Assembly (NCBI GenBank): GCA_903939665.1
Contig: CAJAHZ010000134.1
Location: 1 to 10,976, forward strand
Length of the DNA stretch: 10,976 bases
Reading direction: 5' to 3'
Origin: an uncultured Pseudomonadota bacterium
GTDB lineage: Bacteria; Pseudomonadota; Gammaproteobacteria; Burkholderiales; Rhodocyclaceae
Below are positions 1 to 5,974 of this stretch, piece after piece (positions within the stretch are counted from its first letter, which is position 1; the number at the start of each line of letters is the position of its first letter). A model generated the notes under the pieces. That model was given only the letters and a program-made list of their open reading frames with translations. It made no database searches and was not told the DNA's origin. The position numbers and the translations under genes were made by a program.

Positions 1-905
1 ATTGGCAGGGTGAAATTCCCGAGTCCGCAAAACATGTCGGCGATCCTTTCGCCTGGCTGCGGGTCCAGAAGATTCATGGCACGGCGCACGAGCACGCGAT
101 TGATGGCGGGATTAACCTGCGTAAACTCGGTGGGCGAGAAAAAATGCTCAATATCGAACTCTGGCAGGCTGTACGACAGGGCCGGCCCATCAAGCGGGTA
201 AAAGCGATAAGCCGTCGCAGGCCCCTTCGGCTGCAGATAAAAAACCACGCGATGCTGATCGGCAAACTTCCTCAACAAGGCCTCATCCGCAGCACTCAGC
301 GCTGCCATGATGCGCAGGACCAACACAGTAATCTGATCACCGATGGCGACCTCGATCTGCGGCATCTGATCGCAAATCGATAGCCGGCCAATCAACCCGC
401 GCAATGGCACCAGCAGCGCCGAAAGATGGGGCGGAAGGATTGCGCACTGACGCATATCGGCGATGCAGCTGCTTCTTTTTTCGTGAAAGCCGACCAGCAC
501 CCCGCCTTTTTTTGGTACCAGCTTTGCCGACAGGCGCGCGCGATGACGGTAAGCCCAAGGTGCCCCGTAAATCGGCGGATATAGCTGCTCTGGCTTGAGG
601 CGTCCCAGATGCCAGAGATTGTCTTCCAGCACACGCTGTTTAACGGCGACCTGAGCCGCCGAATCGAGGTGCTGCATGCTGCACCCCCCACACACACCAA
701 AATGGGGGCAACGCGGCGTCACACGATCACCCGAGGCCTTTTCGACACGGACCGTCCGCGCCAACTCATAAGTGGGTTTCCTGCGATAGCTGGCGTACTC
801 GACGCACTCACCCGGCAGTGCACCTTCGACAAAGATGGTTTTTCCGTCGAGCCGGGCGATGCCCCGTCCTTCGTGATCAAGCGATTCGATGATTCCAGTC
901 GGCAT
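1..905 (-). CDS. rlmD: 23S rRNA (uracil-1939-C5)-methyltransferase RlmD, N-terminal part (cut by window edge)
   Basis: Reading leftwards from ATG at 905 the frame stays open to base 1, giving 301 residues of a protein usually about 430-450 long. RlmD (RumA) uses S-adenosylmethionine to put a methyl group on C5 of U1939 in 23S rRNA. Seen: an N-terminal TRAM-like stretch (about 1-58, with GIIESLDHEGRGIARLDGK), then the iron-sulfur motif C-x5-C-x2-C (C66, C72, C75, in CPHFGVCGGC) with a fourth cysteine C154 in MRQC. The central domain follows, and the SAM-binding motif I, DMFCGLGNFTLP, lies at 290-301, right at the edge. The catalytic cysteine and C-terminus lie outside the window. The start is supported by an AAGGG ribosome site 7 bases upstream (913-917) and a good promoter. 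The motif set is specific for RlmD over its relatives TrmA and RlmC. Confidence 0.95.
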   Translation of the reverse strand, partial: MPTGIIESLDHEGRGIARLDGKTIFVEGALPGECVEYASYRRKPTYELARTVRVEKASGDRVTPRCPHFGVCGGCSMQHLDSAAQVAVKQRVLEDNLWHLGRLKPEQLYPPIYGAPWAYRHRARLSAKLVPKKGGVLVGFHEKRSSCIADMRQCAILPPHLSALLVPLRGLIGRLSICDQMPQIEVAIGDQITVLVLRIMAALSAADEALLRKFADQHRVVFYLQPKGPATAYRFYPLDGPALSYSLPEFDIEHFFSPTEFTQVNPAINRVLVRRAMNLLDPQPGERIADMFCGLGNFTLP

Positions 906-933
906 GTTTTTGCCCTTGCAGAAAAGTCGCGCC

Positions 934-961
934 ATTGTAGTCTTCAACCGATTTTTTTCAA
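934..961 (-). promoter_or_regulatory. Candidate sigma-70 promoter of rlmD
   Basis: On the minus strand TTGAAA (956-961) is followed after 16 bases by TACAAT (934-939). Each hexamer is one or two bases off the consensus. The predicted transcript start would be near 927, leaving a leader of about 20 bases with the AAGGG ribosome site in it. It lies back to back with the promoter for the divergent gene, without overlap of the core elements. This is pattern matching only. Confidence 0.55.
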
Positions 962-980
962 CAAGGCGGCCTTTCGACAC

Positions 981-1010
981 TTGCGAAGACTGGCGGCAAC
1001 TTGCTATCTT
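981..1010 (+). promoter_or_regulatory. Candidate sigma-70 promoter of the DUF7931 gene
   Basis: TTGCGA (981-986) and TATCTT (1005-1010) are separated by 18 bases. The transcript would start near 1017, about 20 bases before the ATG at 1038. It sits 19 bases from the -35 of the divergent rlmD promoter, so one regulator bound between them could affect both. This is pattern matching only. Confidence 0.4.
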
Positions 1011-1037
1011 GCAAACAACTCAACGATCAACGACATC

Positions 1038-1514
1038 ATGCCTAGCAAGCTGATTACCACCTGGAACGAATACGAAGGCGCGGTAAAGGAAATTCTCGAA
1101 CGGGCTGCACACACGCTGCTCATCTTCGATGAAAACCTTTCGACGCTGAAGCTTGATCGCCCAGATCGGATTGCGGCGCTCCGTCAGTTTCTCGGCGCCA
1201 GCCCAAAAAACCTGCTCCAGATTGCCGTACAAGATGCCGATTACCTGCGGCTTCACAGTCCGCGGCTGATGGAACTGCTGGCCGCGTATTCGCACAACCT
1301 GCAGATTCTCGAATGCCCACCCCATCTGGCGACGTTGAGCGACTCGCTAATCCTGGCCGATGGACAGCATGGCCTTGTGCGTTTCCACAAGACCCAGGCG
1401 CGGGCCAAAGTAATTTTTGACGACATCGGGGAATGCGCGCCTTACCTGCATCGGCATGAGCAGATTCTTGAAGAAGGCGGGACACCGGTTAGCGGAAGAG
1501 CACTCGGCCTGTAA
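1038..1514 (+). CDS. DUF7931-family protein of unknown function
   Basis: A 158-residue cytoplasmic protein with no signal peptide or membrane segment. It matches the pattern I remember for the DUF7931 domain, which occurs alone or behind GNAT acetyltransferase domains in Betaproteobacteria. Seen: LLIFDENL (27-34), RIAALRQFL (44-52), SPRLMELL (74-81), YSH (84-86), LADGQHGLVRFHKTQAR (106-122) and a C-terminal ALGL. The function is unknown. The family's alternating strand/helix look and the HG-x-VRFHK segment recall phospholipase D-like folds, but no second HKD motif is visible, so this is only a thought. The frame is open upstream to about 609, but that part lies antisense to rlmD and contains both predicted promoters, so ATG 1038 was chosen; it has no clear Shine-Dalgarno sequence. 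The family call is from memory, not a search. Confidence 0.75.
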   Translation: MPSKLITTWNEYEGAVKEILERAAHTLLIFDENLSTLKLDRPDRIAALRQFLGASPKNLLQIAVQDADYLRLHSPRLMELLAAYSHNLQILECPPHLATLSDSLILADGQHGLVRFHKTQARAKVIFDDIGECAPYLHRHEQILEEGGTPVSGRALGL

Positions 1515-1548
1515 CATGCTTTTAGAATGTCGCACAGCAGCAAAATAC

Positions 1549-1577
1549 TGGTCAGCCTGCATAATTACTGCTAAAAT
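1549..1577 (+). promoter_or_regulatory. Candidate promoter of the Ala/Pro-repeat lipoprotein gene
   Basis: TGGTCA (1549-1554) and TAAAAT (1572-1577) are 17 bases apart. TAAAAT is one base off TATAAT. Transcription would start near 1584 and give a leader of about 78 bases containing two short inverted repeats (1607-1622 and 1640-1651). A second TAAAAT at 1634-1639 has no acceptable -35 partner. The rest of the 147-base gap 1515-1661 shows nothing else I can name. Confidence 0.4.
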
Positions 1578-1639
1578 CGTCCGTTGATCGACGTGCACGC
1601 CGGTCACCAAAAGAATTTTTGGCTGCTTCTATTTAAAAT

Positions 1640-1651
1640 CTTATCGATAAG
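1640..1651. promoter_or_regulatory. Perfect 12-base palindrome overlapping the ribosome site of the lipoprotein gene
   Basis: CTTATCGATAAG reads the same on both strands. Its last three bases are the first part of the AAGGGA ribosome site (1649-1654) for the ATG at 1662. It could be an operator, or in RNA a small 4-bp hairpin with a UCGA loop that partly hides the ribosome site. It could also be chance. Confidence 0.3.
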
Positions 1652-1661
1652 GGAATACCAA

Positions 1662-1922
1662 ATGAAGAACTCGCTCCTCGTTGCTGCTCTGATCGCCCTC
1701 GCCGTTTCCGCTTGTGGTGGCAAGAAAGAAGAAGCCAAGCCAGCCGCTGCTCCAGTCGCTGCCCCGGCTGCTGCCGCTCCTGCTGAGGCTGCCAAGCCTG
1801 CTGAAGCTGCTGCTCCTGCTGCTGCCCCGGCCGCTGCTCCGGCTGAAGCTGCCAAGCCTGCTGAAGCTGCTGCTCCGGCTGCTGCTCCGGCTGCTGCTCC
1901 GGCTGCTGCTCCGGCCAAGTAA
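1662..1922 (+). CDS. Small Ala/Pro/Lys/Glu-repeat lipoprotein, function unknown
   Basis: An 86-residue protein with a lipoprotein signal peptide: MKNSLLVAALIALAVSAC, with lipobox V15-S16-A17 and lipidated C18. The mature part (GGKKEEAKP onward) is almost only Ala, Pro, Lys and Glu. Residues 41-60 and 61-80 are an identical 20-residue repeat (AEAAKPAEAA followed by three AAAP-type blocks). The start is fixed by AAGGGA 7 bases upstream and by the signal peptide. Gly at +2 after the cysteine gives no inner-membrane retention signal (Asp in E. coli), so outer-membrane anchoring is expected. Pro/Ala/Lys/Glu chains of this kind are usually extended, as in the TonB spacer or some envelope-spanning lipoproteins, so a periplasmic spacer or cell-wall contact role is possible but inferred. 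No enzymatic domain is present. Its own promoter and strong terminator make it a single-gene unit. Confidence 0.8.
   Translation: MKNSLLVAALIALAVSACGGKKEEAKPAAAPVAAPAAAAPAEAAKPAEAAAPAAAPAAAPAEAAKPAEAAAPAAAPAAAPAAAPAK
1782..1901 (+). repeat. Two exact-length 60-bp tandem repeats inside the lipoprotein gene
   Basis: Unit 1 (1782-1841) and unit 2 (1842-1901) match at 56 of 60 bases. The four differences (GAG/GAA, CCT/CCG and two GCC/GCT) are all at third codon positions and silent, so the 20 encoded residues are identical. Each unit ends in 12-base GCTGCTGCTCCG-type subrepeats, which continue to about 1913. Such repeats change copy number easily by slippage. Confidence 0.9.
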
Positions 1923-1941
1923 TTCGCTTTTAGCGATTACG

Positions 1942-1970
1942 AAAAACCGGCCTGCGGGCCGGTTTTTTTT
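1942..1970 (+). terminator. Rho-independent terminator, probably bidirectional
   Basis: The stem CCGGCC/GGCCGG (1947-1952 and 1957-1962) with loop TGCG is flanked by A's on the left and eight T's on the right (1963-1970). The A/T flanks lengthen the stem to 11 bp. It ends the lipoprotein transcript 20 bases after its stop. On the minus strand the same hairpin is followed by five T's, so it can also stop the leftward transcript from the MBL hydrolase gene, whose stop is at 2023. Confidence 0.9.
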
Positions 1971-2022
1971 CGTCATTTTTTCGTGTTAGCCGATAGTCAA
2001 AGGGGAAAGAAATCAAGCGCAC

Positions 2023-2790
2023 TTAAGAAACTTGGCGCCAAGCAAAACCGTCTTCCTGGCACGCCACGCCAATCCAGTCGTCAGAACAATTCAATACCGT
2101 CGCCAGAGCAGCAACCGCAAGTTCGCGCCGGTTATTCTGCTGGCTCAGATGCGCCGCAACAAGATGTTGCAACCGGCTCGTATCAATCTGCCGCAACAGA
2201 GACGCCGCCGCATCATTGTCGAGATGTCCGAGAGGCCCCGATATGCGCCGTTTGAGCATCGCCGGATAATCAGACGCCGCAAGCAATGCGCTGTCGTGAT
2301 TACACTCAAGCACCAGCGCATCGCAAAAACGCAGCACATCCACAATATGGGGGGTAATCGAACCGGTGTCGGTCAGCACGCCGAGGCGGTGCGCGCCGTC
2401 GGAGAAGGCGTACTGGACAGGCTCGCGTGCATCGTGAGGAACCGGGAAAGGCTGAATTTGGAGATCGCCAATACTAAAAGCAGTATGACTGTCGATCAGT
2501 TGGCATTCAGGCAAAGGTAACTTGCCGCGCGGCGCGGCCGCATGGGTTCCGTGCGTAAGAAAAACGGGGATTCCATAGCGGCGCGCAAACCTGAAAACAC
2601 CGGCAATGTGATCGCTATGTTCGTGAGTCACCAGAACACAAGAAAGTGATTCTGGAGCAACGCCAAGCTGAGCAAGCTTCTCCGCCGTCGTCCGTGCCGC
2701 AAAACCGCAATCCAGCAGAACACGAGTATCACCGGTTTCGACAACCAGAGAATTACCCCGGCTGCCGCTGCCAAGCGATGCAAAACGCAT
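2023..2790 (-). CDS. YycJ/VicX-like MBL-fold metallo-hydrolase
   Basis: A 255-residue soluble protein with the metallo-beta-lactamase fold. The metal-binding signature THEHSDH is at 55-61 (H56, H58, D60, H61). Further likely ligands are H119 (in PVPHDA), D141 (LTDTG) and a C-terminal histidine at 189 (GHLDN) or 214 (AAHLS). The N-terminal FASLGSGSRGNS and the GHLDN and HLS motifs are typical of the YycJ/VicX branch, a group related to nucleic-acid-processing MBL enzymes. In Gram-positive bacteria the gene lies by the WalRK two-component system; the true substrate is unknown, so a nuclease or phosphodiesterase role is only suggested. Its ATG shares one base with the bamC stop (TAATG), so translation is probably coupled to bamC. 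No separate strong ribosome site is seen. As I recall, the same gene follows bamC in Pseudomonas. Confidence 0.85.
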   Translation of the reverse strand: MRFASLGSGSRGNSLVVETGDTRVLLDCGFAARTTAEKLAQLGVAPESLSCVLVTHEHSDHIAGVFRFARRYGIPVFLTHGTHAAAPRGKLPLPECQLIDSHTAFSIGDLQIQPFPVPHDAREPVQYAFSDGAHRLGVLTDTGSITPHIVDVLRFCDALVLECNHDSALLAASDYPAMLKRRISGPLGHLDNDAAASLLRQIDTSRLQHLVAAHLSQQNNRRELAVAALATVLNCSDDWIGVACQEDGFAWRQVS

Positions 2791-3926
2791 TATTTCAACT
2801 GGTCGTAGAGCAGCCCGAGGATTTTTTTCGACGTATCCGATTGATCAGCGCCACCCTCACGAGACAACACCTGCACCGTTGACGCACTCCCCACGTCCTT
2901 GACGAAGATACGATACTGTATCTGCGCATTCGCGCTGGGGGCAGTTTTCCAGAAAGCCAGTTTCGAAAGGACGCTTTCTTCCTTCTTCTGCCCATCGCTT
3001 TCGGGATCGACATAACGAACGAAATACAAGCCGTTGGAACGATCACGATCAACGACTGTGAAACCAACGCGGTCAAGGGCAAGACCGACGCGGCGCCAGG
3101 CGCGGTCGAATTTTTCCTGCATCTCCAGACTGCCGACGCCATCTGCGCCCCGTGCCAGCTTGGCTCGTTCCACCGGCTTTTCCTGAGATCCAGCAACAGC
3201 TGCTGCAGCACGTTTCTCATCGCTACCAAAGCGCACCATCAGGCGGCGCAGCATCTCGGCTTCGAGCTCAGGATCGGCTGGCCGTGGCTGCCAGCGCGTC
3301 TGATCCTTGCCCTCGGAAATAAAAGTCTCGTACATCCCGCGGTGGCTAATGAAGATATCGGTGGTGCCAGGCTCCGAACCGGGCTCCAGACGCGTACGGA
3401 ATTTGTCGCGTTCAGCCGTCGAATATAGCGAATCAAGTACTTTGCCCAACAAACTGCGGATCATGTCCTGGCCAATTTTTGCGCGGTTCTCCGCCCAGTC
3501 GGTTTCCATCACCCCGGCCTCCGGCACTTCGCTATTAATCAGGAAACCCGTCTCCTGCCAGAAGTCCTTGACCGTACCCCAAACCTTGTCTGGCGAACCG
3601 GCGACCACCAGCCAGCGCTGGTTTCCCGAGCGCTCCATGCGGGTCTTGTCGACGTCCGGCAAGATATCGCTCTGCTGCTGTGATTTGTTCTGCGGAGAAC
3701 GCTCTGCACTGTAAGCCGAAAAGCTTGCTCGCCCCTTGCCAGCGGTATCCGGAACGGCAAAACGATCGTCGCGTGATGGCGAGGTGAGATCCGGCGGAAT
3801 CTCCAGCGATGGTGCCTTGCCTGCCGACTTATAGTCGATTTTCTTGGATTCAATCAGCGAACCGCTACAAGCCGCTAGCGAAACAACCAGTAAAACAGAC
3901 AGCAGACGCGAAACAACAAATCTCAT
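2790..3926 (-). CDS. bamC: Outer membrane protein assembly factor BamC (NlpB-like lipoprotein)
   Basis: A 378-residue lipoprotein of the BAM complex, which folds beta-barrel proteins into the outer membrane. The signal peptide ends in a lipobox L17-A18-A19-C20. The segment DYKSAGKAPSLEIPPDLTSP (31-50) is the typical unstructured N-terminal stretch that in E. coli BamC binds BamD. Two helix-grip domains follow: one with RWLVVAGSPDKVW (104-116), FWQETGF (122-128) and METDWAENRAKI (140-151), the second beginning near residue 265 (MQEKFDRAWRRVGLALDRVGF). The length is somewhat above E. coli BamC (344). The start is supported by AGGA (3934-3937) 7 bases upstream. It follows dapA after a 15-base gap, the same order as dapA-nlpB in E. 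coli, and overlaps the MBL gene by one base. BamC is conserved but usually not essential. Confidence 0.93.
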   Translation of the reverse strand: MRFVVSRLLSVLLVVSLAACSGSLIESKKIDYKSAGKAPSLEIPPDLTSPSRDDRFAVPDTAGKGRASFSAYSAERSPQNKSQQQSDILPDVDKTRMERSGNQRWLVVAGSPDKVWGTVKDFWQETGFLINSEVPEAGVMETDWAENRAKIGQDMIRSLLGKVLDSLYSTAERDKFRTRLEPGSEPGTTDIFISHRGMYETFISEGKDQTRWQPRPADPELEAEMLRRLMVRFGSDEKRAAAAVAGSQEKPVERAKLARGADGVGSLEMQEKFDRAWRRVGLALDRVGFTVVDRDRSNGLYFVRYVDPESDGQKKEESVLSKLAFWKTAPSANAQIQYRIFVKDVGSASTVQVLSREGGADQSDTSKKILGLLYDQLK

Positions 3927-3941
3927 TGGGTATTCCTGATA

Positions 3942-4826
3942 TTAAGCCGACAGTCCGGCCTGACGCATAGCCACGCGAACTCGCTCGTGGCAGTCCGGCG
4001 ATAGCGGAGTCAGCGGCAAGCGCATGCCACTCTTGATCAAGCCAAGTTCCTGGCAAGCCCACTTGACGGGAATCGGATTCGCCTCGCAAAACAATTGGCG
4101 ATGCAAAGCAAGCAGACGGACGTTCAGCTCGCGCGCCTTGGGCAGTTCACCTGCCAGGGCCGCCGCGCACATTTCGTGCATCAGGCGCGGCGCGACGTTA
4201 GCCACTACCGAAATATCGCCCTTGGCGCCAAGCAGCATCAAGGCGCAGGCGCTGGCGTCATCACCGCTATAAACGGCGAAGTTTTCCGGCGCGCGGACGA
4301 TGAGATCGGTACCGCGCTCAATACTACCGGTGGCGTCCTTGATGCCAACGATGTTCGAAATCTCGGCCAGGCGCAGCGTCGTATCATTGCTCATATCGGC
4401 AACGGTACGGCCCGGCACATTGTAAAGAATGACGGGAATATCGACTGCTTCGGCAATCGCCTTGAAGTGGCGATAAAGCCCTTCCTGCGTCGGCTTGTTG
4501 TAATAAGGCACGACGGAGAGCGCCGCATTGGCACCGGCCTGCTTGGCGTAATGCGTCAGTTCAATGGCTTCAGCCGTCGAATTGGCCCCCGTCCCGGCGA
4601 TCACTGGCAGGCGGCCAGCCGCCTGATCAACGGTAACGCGGATCAGTTCGCAATGCTCTTCAACGTTAACCGTCGGCGACTCGCCGGTCGTGCCAACGAC
4701 AACGATGGCATCGGTGCCTTCCCGCACATGAAAGTCCACAAGACGGCGCAAGCCATCGAGGTCAAGACTTCCATCCTCGTGCATCGGGGTGACAATTGCT
4801 ACGATCGATCCAGTAATCATATTCAT
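3942..4826 (-). CDS. dapA: 4-hydroxy-tetrahydrodipicolinate synthase
   Basis: A 294-residue cytoplasmic TIM-barrel enzyme of the diaminopimelate/lysine pathway. It condenses pyruvate with aspartate semialdehyde to 4-hydroxy-tetrahydrodipicolinate. Seen: GTTGES with T46 and T47, PYYNKPTQEG with Y109, LYNVPGRT with Y135 and R140, and the Schiff-base lysine K163 in GIKDATG. The C-terminal NPIPVKWACQELGL is also typical. All catalytic residues lie two positions later than in E. coli, so Met3 (4820) may be the real start instead of Met1 (4826); neither has a clear Shine-Dalgarno sequence. It is the first gene of the likely dapA-bamC-MBL operon. A candidate promoter is at 4855-4883. No lysine riboswitch is seen in the 111-base leader region. 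The product feeds both lysine and peptidoglycan. Confidence 0.97.
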   Translation of the reverse strand: MNMITGSIVAIVTPMHEDGSLDLDGLRRLVDFHVREGTDAIVVVGTTGESPTVNVEEHCELIRVTVDQAAGRLPVIAGTGANSTAEAIELTHYAKQAGANAALSVVPYYNKPTQEGLYRHFKAIAEAVDIPVILYNVPGRTVADMSNDTTLRLAEISNIVGIKDATGSIERGTDLIVRAPENFAVYSGDDASACALMLLGAKGDISVVANVAPRLMHEMCAAALAGELPKARELNVRLLALHRQLFCEANPIPVKWACQELGLIKSGMRLPLTPLSPDCHERVRVAMRQAGLSA

Positions 4827-4854
4827 GGGAGTACGCCAGTAGATTAGCTGCGGG

Positions 4855-4883
4855 ATTTTAACTGAAGGCGGGGCACATGCCTA
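4855..4883 (-). promoter_or_regulatory. Candidate promoter of dapA-bamC-MBL operon
   Basis: On the minus strand TAGGCA (4878-4883) and TAAAAT (4855-4860) are 17 bases apart. The -10 is one base off consensus and the -35 two. The transcript start would lie about 20 bases before the dapA start. The same TAAAAT-type -10 with a 17-base spacer occurs before the lipoprotein gene. Pattern matching only. Confidence 0.4.
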
Positions 4884-4885
4884 TC

Positions 4886-4910
4886 AAAACCGCCGCAGCA
4901 GCAAGCGGCG
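4886..4910 (-). terminator. Weak candidate terminator after the HDAC-family gene
   Basis: On the minus strand CGCCGC (4905-4910) pairs with GCGGCG (4891-4896) across an 8-base loop, followed by GTTTT. The stem is only 6 bp and the T run short, so it may be partial at best. It sits right before the candidate dapA -35, which would fit separation of the two transcription units. Confidence 0.3.
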
Positions 4911-4937
4911 CCCAGCAGCATTTTTCGGCAACCGGGA

Positions 4938-5864
4938 TCAGATATCGGCCAGCACCCGGATGTGAGCCGCAACGCTACGCGCCAGGGCAGAAAGCGAATA
5001 GCCGCCTTCCAGCATCGACACAATGCGCCCTTTGGCGCACTCGTTAGCCACCTCTTTAAGCTGCTGAGTGACCCAGGCATAGTCTTTTTCGAACAGCCTC
5101 ATGTTGCCCATATCGTCTTCGTAATGCGCGTCGAAGCCCGCCGAGATGAAAATCATTTCCGGTTTGAATTCGCGCAACCTCGGCAACCAGGCTTCGCTCA
5201 CCGCCGCCCGGAACTCGTCGCCACCTGACCCGCCGGCAAGCGGGACATTAAGCATGTTGGACGCCTGATTTTCTGCGCCGCTATAAGGGTAAAAAGGGTG
5301 CTGAAAAATACTGACCATCAACACCTGATCATTGCCCTTGAAGCAGTCTTCGGTCCCGTTGCCGTGATGCACGTCGAAATCGATAATCGCTACCCGCGAA
5401 AGCTTATGCGCGGCCAACGCGTGTGCCGCAGCGACGGCAATGTTGTTGAAGAAACAGAAACCCATTGCATTGGCGCGTTCCGCATGATGCCCAGGCGGAC
5501 GTACCGCACAGAAGGCATTCTCTACCTCCCCCGCCATCACCAGATCGACAGCCAGAACGCCAGCGCCGGATGAGCGCAAAGCGGCATGCCATGTATGCGG
5601 ACACATCGCCGTGTCCGGATCAAGGTGGACAATACCCAACTCCGGCGAACTGCGCTTCAAGCGCTCCAGATGCGAAGCCGGGTGCACCCGCATCAACTGC
5701 TCGAAGCTCGCCAGCGGCGCGTCGTGATAAACAAAATACGGATCCAGACCCTGCGCGATCATGTGGTCACTGATCGCGCTCAGGCGCGACGGACACTCCG
5801 GATGAAACGAACCCATATCGTGCAGATGGCAATCGCGATGGGTGATAAATGCAGTGCTGGTCAC
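4938..5864 (-). CDS. Histone-deacetylase-family zinc amidohydrolase
   Basis: A 308-residue cytoplasmic enzyme of the arginase/deacetylase fold. Bacterial members remove acetyl groups from amides such as acetylpolyamines or acetyl-lysine; the substrate here cannot be told. Seen: FHPECPSR (20-27), RPPGHHAE with the active-site pair H126/H127 (122-129), zinc ligands D164 and H166 in DFDVHHGNGT, the third zinc ligand D245 in SAGFDAH, and the catalytic tyrosine Y289 in LEGGY. The full set means an active enzyme. The order and spacing fit the class II-like bacterial group. The start is GTG at 5864, supported by an AGAGG ribosome site 5 bases upstream (5870-5874); the first ATG (codon 17) would remove the conserved N-terminus. 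It is divergent from moxR, with 110 bases between, and lies 111 bases upstream of dapA, probably as its own unit. Confidence 0.92.
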   Translation of the reverse strand: MTSTAFITHRDCHLHDMGSFHPECPSRLSAISDHMIAQGLDPYFVYHDAPLASFEQLMRVHPASHLERLKRSSPELGIVHLDPDTAMCPHTWHAALRSSGAGVLAVDLVMAGEVENAFCAVRPPGHHAERANAMGFCFFNNIAVAAAHALAAHKLSRVAIIDFDVHHGNGTEDCFKGNDQVLMVSIFQHPFYPYSGAENQASNMLNVPLAGGSGGDEFRAAVSEAWLPRLREFKPEMIFISAGFDAHYEDDMGNMRLFEKDYAWVTQQLKEVANECAKGRIVSMLEGGYSLSALARSVAAHIRVLADI

Positions 5865-5907
5865 TCTTGCCTCTCTACCGTGCCGGGAACGGCTACTAGC
5901 GCTAAAA

Positions 5908-5938
5908 TTGACGTGAAAATCAGCTTATCTACTTATAC
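5908..5938 (+). promoter_or_regulatory. Weak candidate promoter of the moxR operon
   Basis: TTGACG (5908-5913) is a good -35, but the best -10-like stretch, TTATAC (5933-5938), is 19 bases away and TATACT (5935-5940) 21 bases away. A TAAAAT also lies at 5903-5908 without a fitting -35. The operon must start in 5865-5974, since the gene on the left is divergent, but the exact promoter is unclear. Confidence 0.25.
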
Positions 5939-5941
5939 TTC

Positions 5942-5971
5942 ATTATCCGCTCATTCGCGCCCTTCCGACAA
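5942..5971 (-). promoter_or_regulatory. Candidate promoter of the HDAC-family gene
   Basis: On the minus strand TTGTCG (5966-5971) and GATAAT (5942-5947) are separated by 18 bases. It would give a leader of about 70 bases to the GTG start. It faces and overlaps the region where the moxR promoter must lie, so the two units may interfere. Pattern matching only. Confidence 0.3.
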
Positions 5972-5974
5972 GCC

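Noticed and set aside
609..1037. In-frame extension upstream of the DUF7931 protein to an ATG at 609
   Set aside because: It lies antisense to the well-supported rlmD coding region and spans the divergent promoters; the extra 143 residues show no family features.
1782..1913. Tandem repeat as a possible CRISPR array
   Set aside because: No spacers: the repeat units abut directly and are coding.
1604..1989. Long open frames in other frames of the Ala/Pro lipoprotein (Ser/Arg-rich, Gly/Ala-rich and Leu/Arg-rich)
   Set aside because: The GCT/CCG repeat has no stop codon in any frame, so these are low-complexity by-products; only the frame with signal peptide, lipobox and ribosome site is real.
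4095..4847. 250-codon plus-strand open frame opposite dapA
   Set aside because: Shadow of dapA, which has all catalytic motifs; the opposite-strand product shows no recognisable family.
4827..4937. Possible lysine riboswitch before dapA
   Set aside because: The gap is about 110 bases, too short for the aptamer, with no matching structure; it is accounted for by a promoter and a small hairpin.
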